In this document: positions 36,120 through 43,804 of the stretch, one piece after another
Layout of the letters: each line of letters opens with the position of its first letter
Numbering within the stretch: the stretch's first letter is position 1
NCBI GenBank assembly: GCA_945870575.1
Contig: CAMBSK010000003.1
Span: 1-64,000 of the forward strand
From: Bordetella parapertussis
Lineage (GTDB): Bacteria; Pseudomonadota; Gammaproteobacteria; Burkholderiales; Burkholderiaceae_C
Direction: 5' to 3'
DNA: 64,000 nucleotides
Translations under genes and position numbers: made by a program
Notes under the pieces: generated by a model
What the model saw: only the letters and a program-made list of their open reading frames with translations
Databases searched by the model: none
Told to the model about the DNA's origin: nothing

Positions 36120-36485
36120 ATGAAAATTCAATTGCAACACTTAGCCCATGCACGTTCGGGCGACAAAGGCGATACATCGAACATCGCGGTCTTCGCTTAC
36201 GAGCCGGAGTTTTACCCGTTGCTCAAAGCGCAATTGACCGCCGAGCGTTTCAAAGCGTTTTACCGTGGCGCCATCAAAGGCCAGGTGCTGCGCTATGAAG
36301 TCGACAACATAGAAGCCATGAATTTTGTTTGCCACGGCGCACTAGGCGGCGGCGTGTCGCGCAGTCTGTGTCTGGACAATTACGGCAAAGCGCTGTCTGC
36401 CGCGGTGTTGGGCTTTGACATCGAAGTGCCGGATCACTTGATGGACAAACTGCACGGCAAGCAATTGCTCAAACCCAGTCACTGA
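36120..36485 (+). CDS. Small AtuA-like subunit
   Basis: 121 aa. The motif HARSGDKGDTSNIAVFAY near the N-terminus and CHGALGGGVSRSL near residue 72 match the domain found C-terminal to or next to AtuA proteins. It starts 2 bp after atuA, so the two probably form one enzyme. No catalytic role is established. Confidence 0.85.
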   Translation: MKIQLQHLAHARSGDKGDTSNIAVFAYEPEFYPLLKAQLTAERFKAFYRGAIKGQVLRYEVDNIEAMNFVCHGALGGGVSRSLCLDNYGKALSAAVLGFDIEVPDHLMDKLHGKQLLKPSH

Positions 36486-36496
36486 GGAGTGAACAC

Positions 36497-37585
36497 ATGA
36501 CGCGGCGCAAACACACCATGCTGATTGCCGGAGCCAGTGGCGTGGTCGGCGCGGCGGCCACCGAACATTTCGCCGCCCTGCCCGACTGGGAGGTGCTGGC
36601 CTTGTCGCGCCGCCCGTGTGCGCTGCCGCCAGGCGTGACGCATGTGCCGCTGGACTTGACAGACGCAGCAGCCTGCCACAGCACCGCGCACAAGCTGCAA
36701 CACGTGACCCACGTGTTGTTTGCCGCGCTGTTTGAATTGCCCGAACTCGTCGCCGGTTGGCGCGACCCGCGTCAAATGCAAACCAACGAAGCCATGCTGC
36801 GCAATTTGCTGGATGCTTTGCAAGCGCATGCCAAAGGCTTGCGCCACATCAGTTTGATGCAAGGCACCAAGGCCTACGGCGGCCACGTGGAACCCGCAGC
36901 TACACCTGCTAAAGAACGCATGCCGCGCCACAAGCACGACAACTTTTACTGGTTGCAGGAAGACTTGCTGCGCGAACGCCAGCCGCATTCGGCCTGGACA
37001 TTCACGGTGCTGCGCCCGCAGGTGGTCATGGGCTATGCGGTGTCAAGCCCGATGAACCTGGTGGCGGCGCTGGGCGTGTATGCCAGCGTGATGCGCGAAC
37101 TGGGCCGGCCGTTGCATTTCCCCGGCGGCGGTCGCTATGTGAATGTGGCCACCGACAGCCGTTTGATTGCGCAGGCCGCCGAGTTTGCCGCGACTCATGA
37201 AATAGCGGCCAACGAAACCTATAACGTGGTCAACGGCGATGTCATGGTCTGGCACGACCTGTGGCCGTCCATCGCCAAACGCTTTGGCATGGTCTGCGGC
37301 AAGCCTCTGCCTATGCAAATGAGCACTGAGATGCCCAAGCTGGAAGACGTTTGGCAAAAGGTGGTGCACACGCACGATTTGCAAGCCTTGACCATGCAGC
37401 AACTGGTGAACAGCTCATGGGAATTTACCGACCGGGTGTTCGGTCACGGCGTTGAGCAACCGGCCATGTCTTTTTTAAGCGGCATCAAATTGCGGCAGCA
37501 CGGTTTTGCCGGGTGTATGGACACGGAAGAAGCTTTGCACGAGTGGCTGGACAGGATGCAGCAAAAGCGGTTGTTGCCTGTTTGA
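36497..37585 (+). CDS. PRISE-type SDR reductase (progesterone 5-beta-reductase/iridoid synthase-like)
   Basis: 362 aa. Rossmann motif GASGVVGAAATEHF, the second NADPH motif ALSRRP, and the signature segments HISLMQGTKAYGGHVEP and HDNFYWLQEDLL, containing the PRISE catalytic Lys and Tyr. Known relatives reduce enones by 1,4-hydride addition. In this operon it may saturate an alpha,beta-unsaturated carbonyl on the degradation route. Last gene of the liv run; a 400-bp repeat-bearing gap follows. Confidence 0.85.
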   Translation: MTRRKHTMLIAGASGVVGAAATEHFAALPDWEVLALSRRPCALPPGVTHVPLDLTDAAACHSTAHKLQHVTHVLFAALFELPELVAGWRDPRQMQTNEAMLRNLLDALQAHAKGLRHISLMQGTKAYGGHVEPAATPAKERMPRHKHDNFYWLQEDLLRERQPHSAWTFTVLRPQVVMGYAVSSPMNLVAALGVYASVMRELGRPLHFPGGGRYVNVATDSRLIAQAAEFAATHEIAANETYNVVNGDVMVWHDLWPSIAKRFGMVCGKPLPMQMSTEMPKLEDVWQKVVHTHDLQALTMQQLVNSSWEFTDRVFGHGVEQPAMSFLSGIKLRQHGFAGCMDTEEALHEWLDRMQQKRLLPV

Positions 37586-37888
37586 TGTCGTGCTGTTTCG
37601 CCCGAAAGTATTGACTTTCATGCGGTTCATTGAAGTCACGCTAAGACCTATGGAAGTCACGCTTTGGCCGAACCATCCGGTGCGATTTTTTTCTGCGCTT
37701 TCGCTGGAAAAAAACGCCCCCTCCGATTCGGCCTCTGAAATGTTTTAGGTGCTAGCGCTGTTTCGTTTTCGTGGTGGCTGATTTATCGAACCACAGAATC
37801 GCTATCGGAGAAAACGTCGAATGGACGACGACATGGCGGGCGGGCAGACGCGAACATTGGCGCGAAGCGGCAGTGAGAGGCGACCGTC
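37586..37888. other. Intergenic stretch after the PRISE gene
   Basis: 303 bp without a credible gene. It holds an 11-bp direct repeat GAAGTCACGCT at 37632-37642 and 37653-37663. No convincing terminator hairpin with a T-run was found. The 34-bp repeats described separately begin at its right end. Confidence 0.5.
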
Positions 37889-37983
37889 CCGGCGTGGCGT
37901 GAACACTTCACATCAAACCGAGCCGGCGTGGCGTGAACACTTCACATCGAACCGAACCGGCGTGGCGTGAACACTTCACTCAT
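37889..37983. repeat. 34-bp tandem repeat, nearly three copies
   Basis: Copies start at 37889, 37923 and 37957, each opening CCGGCGTGGCGTGAACACTT and continuing CACATC(A/G)AACCGA; the third stops after about 23 matching bases, next to the flavin reductase stop. Each copy contains the small hairpin GTGAA-CAC-TTCAC. It lies between convergent genes. There are no spacers, so this is not a CRISPR array; the function may be transcript-end formation or protein binding (inference). Confidence 0.85.
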
Positions 37984-37987
37984 AAAG

Positions 37988-38503
37988 TCAAACAGCCAGC
38001 GGTTGCACCGACAAATAACCGCCGCCACCATACGCCAGCGGCTTGCGCTCATTCATATGGATACGTACAACCCGGCCGACAAACAACACATGGTCACCGC
38101 CGGGGTAAGACGCCTCCAAACTGCATTCCAGATACGAAGTGCATCCATCTATCAGCGGTACACCACCCAGTCCCGGCGTACAAGCCACACCGTCAAAACG
38201 ATCAGCAACCGAAGACGCAAACCGGTTAGAAATGTCCACCTGATCTTCAGCCAGAATGTTTACCGTGAAACGCATTGCGTTTTTGTACGTGTTGAAACTG
38301 CGCGAACTCAAACGCAAACTCCAGACAATCAAAGGCGGATCCAAAGATAACGAACTGAATGAGTTTGCCGTGATGCCCTCGGGCTTGCCGTCAGCATCCA
38401 GCACTGTCATCACCGTGACACCGGTGACAAAGGAACCCAGACACCGGCGCAGTTCCAGCGGGTCAAGTGCAGACTGTGCCGCTTCTGTAGAAATAACTGT
38501 CAT
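37988..38503 (-). CDS. Flavin reductase-like FMN-binding protein
   Basis: 171 aa with the flavin reductase fold pattern: LRRCLGSFVTGVTVMTV, GITANSFSSLSLDPPLIVWSL and an ending GGGGYLSV. Such proteins supply reduced FMN/FAD to two-component monooxygenases, or act as stand-alone FMN reductases. No oxygenase component is adjacent. Divergent from the CoA ester lyase gene across 148 bp. Confidence 0.88.
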   Translation of the reverse strand: MTVISTEAAQSALDPLELRRCLGSFVTGVTVMTVLDADGKPEGITANSFSSLSLDPPLIVWSLRLSSRSFNTYKNAMRFTVNILAEDQVDISNRFASSVADRFDGVACTPGLGGVPLIDGCTSYLECSLEASYPGGDHVLFVGRVVRIHMNERKPLAYGGGGYLSVQPLAV

Positions 38504-38651
38504 GAGGGTCCGGGTAAGAGGGTAAGAGGTTGTGCGTCACTGGTGGAATGCAGCGATTGTCGTTCAAGCAAGAAAGCTTAAAGCCGGTAAGCGCAAATCA
38601 ACCCTGACAGCCGGTTTGTTAGCATGCCTGCCAAACACTACGAAGCACGAC

Positions 38652-39524
38652 ATGACTATCAAATCCCTGCTGTTTGTCCCCGGCGACAGCGAGAAAAAAA
38701 TGGCGAAAGCCGCCAGCACCGGCGCAGACGCCTTGTTGCTTGACTTGGAAGACTCGGTATCTCACGAACGCCTGCCCTTGGCACGCGGCCTGGTGCTGGA
38801 CTATTTAAAAACCCACGACCGCGCACACCAACAAGTGTGGGTGCGCATCAATCCGTTGAACACTACGCGCTCATTGCCCGATTTGGTGGCGGTCATGCCC
38901 GGTCAACCCGACGGCATCATGCTGCCCAAGCCCCTGAACGCCGATGACGTGCGCCAACTCGACCATTTTTTAAGCGCACTCGAACAACGCGAAGGCATTG
39001 CGCATGGTCGCACCCGCATACTGCCGGTGGCCACTGAACTTGCTGGTGCCATGTTTCAACTCAACAGTTACGCCGGTTGTTCACCGCGGCTCGCAGGTCT
39101 GACCTGGGGTGCGGAAGACCTGGCAACCGATGTCGGCGCCACCAGCAATAAAAAAGACGACGGTGATTTTGACGACGCTTTTGTGCTGGCGCGATCGCTG
39201 TGCCTGCTGGCAGCCACGCATGCCGGGGTGCAGGCGATTGACACACTGACCGTTGACTTTCGCAACAACGAAGGCTTGCAGGCTGATGTGCGGCGTGCAC
39301 GCCGCCAGGGCTTCAGCGGCAAACTGGCCATACACCCTGACCAGGTCGGCATCATCAATGCGGGCTTTACCGCCTCGCCCGAAGAACTTCATCACGCACA
39401 GCGCATCGTCGACGCATTTGCCCAATCCAGCGGTGCCGGTGCCTTGCAACTCGACGGCAAAATGATTGACAAGCCGCATTTGACGCAAGCCCTGCGTCTG
39501 CTGGCAACACGCAAAGGACATTGA
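38652..39524 (+). CDS. CoA ester lyase (CitE / malyl-CoA lyase family)
   Basis: 290 aa from the ATG at 38652 (MTIKSLLFVPGDSEKKM). Landmarks: LLLDLEDSV with metal-ligand acid, VRINPLN, VATELAGAMF, GAEDLATDVGA and a C-terminal LAIHPDQV. The family cleaves malyl-, citramalyl- or citryl-CoA. A MaoC hydratase follows 2 bp later; together they could hydrate an enoyl-CoA diacid and then cleave it, as in mesaconyl-CoA/citramalyl-CoA routes (inference). Confidence 0.9.
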   Translation: MTIKSLLFVPGDSEKKMAKAASTGADALLLDLEDSVSHERLPLARGLVLDYLKTHDRAHQQVWVRINPLNTTRSLPDLVAVMPGQPDGIMLPKPLNADDVRQLDHFLSALEQREGIAHGRTRILPVATELAGAMFQLNSYAGCSPRLAGLTWGAEDLATDVGATSNKKDDGDFDDAFVLARSLCLLAATHAGVQAIDTLTVDFRNNEGLQADVRRARRQGFSGKLAIHPDQVGIINAGFTASPEELHHAQRIVDAFAQSSGAGALQLDGKMIDKPHLTQALRLLATRKGH

Positions 39525-39526
39525 GC

Positions 39527-39985
39527 ATGGCTGGCCTGTATTTCGAAGAATTTTTTATTGGACAAACGTTTAAGCACGCGATACGCCGCACCGTGTCCGA
39601 GATGGACAACGTCATGTTCTCCGCGCTGACGCACAACCCGGCGGCGCTGCATTTGGACGAGGAATATTGCAAACACCACACCGAGTACGGACAACGCATC
39701 GTCAACAGCGTGTTCACTTTGGGTTTGATCGTCGGCGTTTCGGTGGGTGACACCACACTGGGCACCACCGTGGCTAACTTGGGCTGGGACGAGGTGCGTT
39801 TTCCCAAACCGCTGTTCCATGGCGACACCGTGCATGTAGAAACCGAGGTGCTGGAGTTACGCGACAGCAAGTCCAGACCGCAAAACGGCATCGTGATTTT
39901 TGAGCACCGGGGCTACAACCAGCACAACGTGTTGGTGGCATCGTGCAAACGCTCTGCGCTGATGTTGCGCAAACCCGGTAACTGA
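39527..39985 (+). CDS. MaoC-type enoyl-CoA hydratase
   Basis: 152 aa from the ATG at 39527. Single hot-dog domain with YFEEFFIGQTFKHAIRRTVSE, the hydratase region LTHNPAALHLDEEYC, and GDTVHVETEVLE. The acidic/His catalytic pair typical of hydratase 2 is at NPAALHLD. Coupled to the CoA ester lyase, suggesting a mesaconyl-CoA hydratase-like role. Confidence 0.88.
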   Translation: MAGLYFEEFFIGQTFKHAIRRTVSEMDNVMFSALTHNPAALHLDEEYCKHHTEYGQRIVNSVFTLGLIVGVSVGDTTLGTTVANLGWDEVRFPKPLFHGDTVHVETEVLELRDSKSRPQNGIVIFEHRGYNQHNVLVASCKRSALMLRKPGN

Positions 39986-40119
39986 GTCTGGTGCAGGCCT
40001 GGCTCCTATCAGGAATAAATCCTTAGTAGGCATTTTTTCGCGGTTTTTCCCCGGAAACCAAGGTAAACCCTAGTAGGGGCATTACCTATTAAAAAAATAT
40101 ATGTTGCTAACATCCTGCT

Positions 40120-40135
40120 CAGGCAATATTGCCTG
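40120..40135. promoter_or_regulatory. 16-bp palindrome upstream of PQQ-type dehydrogenase
   Basis: CAGGCAATATTGCCTG is a perfect palindrome 23 bp before the GTG start, just upstream of the AAGGA ribosome-binding site. It could be an operator or a 5'-UTR hairpin. Slightly upstream, the words TAGTAGGCATT (near 40026) and TAGTAGGGGCATT (near 40071) are repeated. Confidence 0.5.
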
Positions 40136-40158
40136 TTTCTCTGCTTAAGGATCATTAA

Positions 40159-41436
40159 GTGAGCTTTAAAAACATCTCTGCCATCACTTTGGCCGTTTCA
40201 GCCTTGGTAGCTACCTCAGCATTTGCTCAGGACAAAAACCTGTCCACCCTGCAACGCATGGGCAACACAGACACCAACATGAACATTCCTACCATCCCCC
40301 AGGAAGGTAAGAATACAGACGCTATCCGCGCTAACCTGAAGAAAATCAAGTTGCCTGATGGTTTCAAGATTGACCTGTACGCCATCGTGCCTGATGCACG
40401 TTACATGGCTGTTGCTCCTTCAACCAATATGTTGTTCGTCGGTACACGCAAGACAACCGTTTGGGCTGTGACCAACCGCAACAACGGTGACGCTGCCACT
40501 GAAGTCAAAGCTTTCGCACCTTCTATCAAGTTCAGCAACCCCAACGGTGTTTGCTTTACCAAAGACGGTTTCCTGGTTGTTGCTGAATCCAACCGCATTC
40601 TGCACTTCCCTGCCGCTGAATACTTCTACGAAGGTCCGGACGTTGCTGTCGGCCAAATCGTTCCCGAAGGCAAGCTGATCCCCGTGGAAGAGCAGTCTTT
40701 CAACCACACTGGTCGCGTTTGTAAAGTTGCCAACGACGGCAAAATCTACGTGACATTGGGCCAGCCTTACAACGTCCAACCCAAAGACAAAGTTGCTTTG
40801 TATGACGAAGTCGGCATCGGCGGCGTGGTTCGCTACAACGGCCTTGACGGCACAGGCCGCATGGTCTACGCCAAAGGCATGCGCAACCCGGCCGGTATCA
40901 CCATCGGACCAAAGGGCGACATCTGGACCACCGACAACCAGGTTGACGGTCTGGGTGACGACATTCCTCCCGGCGAGTTGAACAAGCTGAGCAAGGCTGG
41001 CGAACACTTCGGTTTCCCGTTTTACAACGGCAAGTTCAAAGTCGCCGGTTCTGCTGCCGCGCCTGACCTGGCCGACATGAAAGAACCCGTAGGTAACGTG
41101 TACCCGCAAATCGAGTTCCCTGCTCACCAGGCGCAACTCGGCGTGGCTCACTACACAGGCACTGCATTCCCTGCCAAATACCAGGGCGGTTTGTTTGTAG
41201 CATCCCACGGTTCATGGAACCGCAGCACACCTAGCGGTTACCTGATTAACTTCGTGCCAATCAAGGCCGATGGCAATGCAGGTCCTGCCGAAGTGTTTGC
41301 TGATGGCTTCCTGGACAAGAAAACCAACCGCGCGCTGGCTCGCCCGGTTGACGTGGCCAACCTGCCTGACGGCTCCATCCTGGTGTCTGACGACTACGCC
41401 GGTGCGATCTACCGCATCAGCTACACCGGTCAGTAA
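40159..41436 (+). CDS. Secreted PQQ-dependent sugar dehydrogenase-like protein
   Basis: 425 aa with a GTG start preceded by AAGGATC. Signal peptide (ITLAVSALVATSAFAQ/D) exports it to the periplasm. The beta-propeller pattern of the soluble glucose/sorbosone dehydrogenase family is seen: LPDGFKIDLYA, HTGRVCKVANDGKIYVTLG, GMRNPAGITIGPKGDIWTTD and HGSWNRS. PQQ and Ca binding are inferred. Codon choice is strikingly biased (many GCT, GTT, CGC, AAC) compared with neighbours, a sign of high expression. A strong terminator follows at 41478. Confidence 0.88.
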   Translation: MSFKNISAITLAVSALVATSAFAQDKNLSTLQRMGNTDTNMNIPTIPQEGKNTDAIRANLKKIKLPDGFKIDLYAIVPDARYMAVAPSTNMLFVGTRKTTVWAVTNRNNGDAATEVKAFAPSIKFSNPNGVCFTKDGFLVVAESNRILHFPAAEYFYEGPDVAVGQIVPEGKLIPVEEQSFNHTGRVCKVANDGKIYVTLGQPYNVQPKDKVALYDEVGIGGVVRYNGLDGTGRMVYAKGMRNPAGITIGPKGDIWTTDNQVDGLGDDIPPGELNKLSKAGEHFGFPFYNGKFKVAGSAAAPDLADMKEPVGNVYPQIEFPAHQAQLGVAHYTGTAFPAKYQGGLFVASHGSWNRSTPSGYLINFVPIKADGNAGPAEVFADGFLDKKTNRALARPVDVANLPDGSILVSDDYAGAIYRISYTGQ

Positions 41437-41477
41437 TCAGGCGTGATCACAGGCCTCGGCCTGTGTTCTATTCTGTA

Positions 41478-41506
41478 GCGGGGTCTCTCACGAGGCCCCG
41501 CTTTTT
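41478..41506 (+). terminator. Rho-independent terminator after the PQQ-type dehydrogenase
   Basis: A 10-bp stem (GCGGGGTCTC with GAGGCCCCGC, one G-U pair), 4-nt loop, then five T residues. It separates the dehydrogenase from the cytochrome c gene 12 bp further on, so the two are at least partly uncoupled. Confidence 0.9.
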
Positions 41507-41518
41507 CACGAGAAAAAA

Positions 41519-41830
41519 ATGAAGAGATTTCTGTTTTTACTGGCGTTGTGCGCCTTCAATAGTTTTGCAGATGACGTGGCTGAAGGCCGCGCCAAAGCCG
41601 ATGCGGCGTGTGCGCTTTGTCACGGTCCAAATGGCGTGTCCACCATGCCCGGTGCGCCTAATCTGGCCGGTCAACAAGCGATTTATCTCAGCGAGCAGCT
41701 GAAAAACTACCGCAGTGGCAAACGCCAGCACGAGGTGATGAGCTATATAGCCAAACCTCTGACTGATGCGGAAATTGCGCAACTCTCCGCTTGGTACAAC
41801 GCAATCAAAGTAACTGTTGAAGCGCCCTGA
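41519..41830 (+). CDS. Class I c-type cytochrome, periplasmic
   Basis: 103 aa. Signal peptide (FLFLLALCAFNSFA), heme-attachment motif CALCH (31-35), and a distal Met in HEVMSYIA as likely sixth ligand; c553-like. It is a plausible electron acceptor for the upstream PQQ-type dehydrogenase. A short run, AGAAAAAA, rather than a strong Shine-Dalgarno precedes the ATG. Confidence 0.9.
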   Translation: MKRFLFLLALCAFNSFADDVAEGRAKADAACALCHGPNGVSTMPGAPNLAGQQAIYLSEQLKNYRSGKRQHEVMSYIAKPLTDAEIAQLSAWYNAIKVTVEAP

Positions 41831-42173
41831 GCAACTTTTTCAATCGGTATGTCTGGCCGGCGCCTTGTGTTTAATGCCGCTGACATCTGTTCATGCCGCC
41901 AAAAGCATACGCTTTTTGACGGCTGCCGAATTGCAGTCCAGTCTGCTTTCTCCTCAGGAAGACGTGCGTTTCAGCGGACGCAACTACATCATGGGTGTGG
42001 TTGACACCTTGATGCTGACGAAATCCTCGCCTATTTGCATGCAGGAACAAACCGAGATTAACCAGGTCACAGAACTGGTGATACTGCAATTGCAGCAGCG
42101 ACCGGAACTGATGCGCTACAACGCCGCCAGCGTGGTGCGCGAAATCATGGTGGCGAACTACCCTTGCGTTTGA
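41817..42173 (+). CDS. Secreted Rap1a/Tai-like small protein
   Basis: 118 aa from a TTG at 41817 that overlaps the cytochrome gene by 14 bp; the start is uncertain, but it is the one that gives a full signal peptide (SVCLAGALCLMPLTSVHA). The mature part (FSGRNYIMGVVDTLML, two Cys residues, C-terminal ANYPCV) resembles Rap1a/Tai domains, known from type VI secretion immunity proteins but also common in unrelated envelope proteins. No T6SS gene is nearby. Confidence 0.7.
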   Translation: MKRPEQLFQSVCLAGALCLMPLTSVHAAKSIRFLTAAELQSSLLSPQEDVRFSGRNYIMGVVDTLMLTKSSPICMQEQTEINQVTELVILQLQQRPELMRYNAASVVREIMVANYPCV

Positions 42174-42177
42174 TATT

Positions 42178-42525
42178 TCACCGGGGCGACACGATCGCAG
42201 GCACATGAGTGGCAACCTGACCTTTGGTACAAGCTTCAAAGATGGCACGCCGCGCGTCGTAATTGATATCCCGCTGCTGCGCCCATTGCTCGCAGAAAAA
42301 AGGGTTGGCGGCAAAACCCAGCTTGTGTGACTGCAAACCCGGCGTGGCCATGCCACTTGCACAACGGTTCAACTCCAGCGCTGTCGCGGGTTCATACACA
42401 GGCGGTGCCTGGTCGTAGGACAAACGGTTACATGCTTGAATATTCTGTGTATTGGCGCAAGCTGTCAAAGCAGTCAAAAATAAACACAGCATCAGCGGCG
42501 AACAGGTACGTAAGATAGAGTTCAT
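42178..42525 (-). CDS. Putative small lipoprotein
   Basis: 115 aa from the ATG at 42525. Signal peptide with lipobox LTAC (Cys near residue 24). The mature part has three more Cys residues (QACN, NRCAS, FFCEQWAQQ, FEACTKG) and no recognised domain. It converges on the Rap1a-like gene with 4 bp between stops. Confidence 0.7.
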   Translation of the reverse strand: MNSILRTCSPLMLCLFLTALTACANTQNIQACNRLSYDQAPPVYEPATALELNRCASGMATPGLQSHKLGFAANPFFCEQWAQQRDINYDARRAIFEACTKGQVATHVPAIVSPR

Positions 42526-42589
42526 GGCAGTCACGTGTTTCAGTGTAATCCTTCGCTGAATTACTGCCGCATGTAAGGAGATAAACGTC

Positions 42590-42793
42590 ATGCTTTACAT
42601 CGTTGCCATAGGCTGGATGTTCGTGGTTATTCTGATGAGCGTAGTGGAAGCCACCGCCCCCAACGGCAACGTACTGGGCGCATTGTTCACTTTTCTGATT
42701 TACGGCGTGATTCCGCTGGGCCTGGTGTTGTATCTGCTAGGCACACCGCTTCGCGCCAGACAGCGACAGCTGCAGGAATCGGAAAAAGAATGA
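42590..42793 (+). CDS. Small two-helix membrane protein
   Basis: 67 aa: two membrane segments (IVAIGWMFVVILMSVVEA and ALFTFLIYGVIPLGLVLYLL) joined by a short loop, then a charged tail. AAGGAG lies 9 bp upstream of the ATG. No function recognised; small proteins of this layout are frequent in Burkholderiales. Confidence 0.75.
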   Translation: MLYIVAIGWMFVVILMSVVEATAPNGNVLGALFTFLIYGVIPLGLVLYLLGTPLRARQRQLQESEKE

Positions 42794-42846
42794 ATCAAGT
42801 GGCATGTCTTCAAACTTCAGTAGCAAATATGCAAGTCGCTGCGGAG

Positions 42847-43467
42847 TCAGCCCTCTTCTTCTGACAAAAAACCCACCACCGCCGCCATGCGTTTGACCGG
42901 GTCGGACTCAATCATGAGCTGAAGTTTTTGCTCAGGCTCCATAGGTAAAACCTCGGCGAACCGGTTAGCTACCCAACCGCATTCGTCGAGGTGGTAAGGC
43001 GCAAACAAAGGCAATCTGTCCTGCAATCCCTGCTGCTGGGCGGTACGAATCCATTTGCCCAGACGATCAGCGTGCAATTGCCAATCGGGTGGCATATCGA
43101 CCGGAGGATCCTGCGGCAAGTAGCTCACACTTCCCTGCCATACTCCGTAAGCGCCGGGTTGGATACCGTGCAACTCAAAACGCAAACCACCTTGACAAAG
43201 AATTCGAAGCAATGCAGGTTGAACCTGTTCAAACTCGCGGATGTGAGCCATGCAACCGTGCGTGTGCATCAGCGGTTGCTCGCCCGGCACTTGTACCTTG
43301 CTGCCCTTTTGTAACCAGGCCACACCAAACGGTTTTTGTTCACGATGACAGCGTTTGATCAAGTCCAGGTAACGCACTTCAAATATTTGCAACTGCAACA
43401 TGCCGTCAGGGAACACCCCGTGTGACAAGGGGAAAAGCGGGATGGTATCGGTTGCAGCGGAGGTCAT
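42847..43467 (-). CDS. LON-domain (Lon N-terminal-like) protein
   Basis: 206 aa. The N-terminus IPLFPLSHGVFPDGMLQLQIFE with YLDLIKRC is the Lon substrate-binding (LAN) domain; there is no ATPase or protease part. Stand-alone LON-domain proteins are widespread and presumably bind unfolded protein segments, but the role is unsettled. Confidence 0.85.
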   Translation of the reverse strand: MTSAATDTIPLFPLSHGVFPDGMLQLQIFEVRYLDLIKRCHREQKPFGVAWLQKGSKVQVPGEQPLMHTHGCMAHIREFEQVQPALLRILCQGGLRFELHGIQPGAYGVWQGSVSYLPQDPPVDMPPDWQLHADRLGKWIRTAQQQGLQDRLPLFAPYHLDECGWVANRFAEVLPMEPEQKLQLMIESDPVKRMAAVVGFLSEEEG

Positions 43468-43599
43468 TGCGTGGCTTGTTCAAGAAAGGTCATGTGGCAT
43501 TCTAAGAACGCATAGGCATTGATGCGGTTTACTGTCAAGGAGACCCTTGTAAATAAATCTTTGGAAGAAATTCATGACATGCTTTCAAAACTGATGAAG

Positions 43600-43698
43600 T
43601 CAATGCTTGGCGCTTGAGTGCTTGCCGTCGCCGTGTGCCAATGCCAAGCTACTCGTCAAACAGACCGCGAATGCCAAAAAATGAGAATGTAATTTCAT
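43600..43698 (-). CDS. Possible very small secreted His-rich peptide
   Basis: 32 codons: a near-perfect signal peptide (MKLHSHFLAFAVCLTSSLALA) followed by an 11-residue tail HGDGKHSSAKH rich in His. No clear Shine-Dalgarno was found. It may be a genuine tiny metal-binding exported peptide or the start of a decayed exported protein. The rest of the 43468-43804 gap shows nothing else. Confidence 0.35.
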   Translation of the reverse strand: MKLHSHFLAFAVCLTSSLALAHGDGKHSSAKH

Positions 43699-43804
43699 GT
43701 GTATCTGCGTTTAAGTGAGTTTAAATCCGTTGAATGATTGTTTGAATTTCGGCCATCTGCGCAAAGCCTATGACCAAGCCAGCCCTCAGTGTCAGAATCC
43801 ACCC

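Noticed and set aside
37889..37983. Repeats considered as a CRISPR array
   Set aside because: Units are directly adjacent with no unique spacers and no cas genes are in the window.
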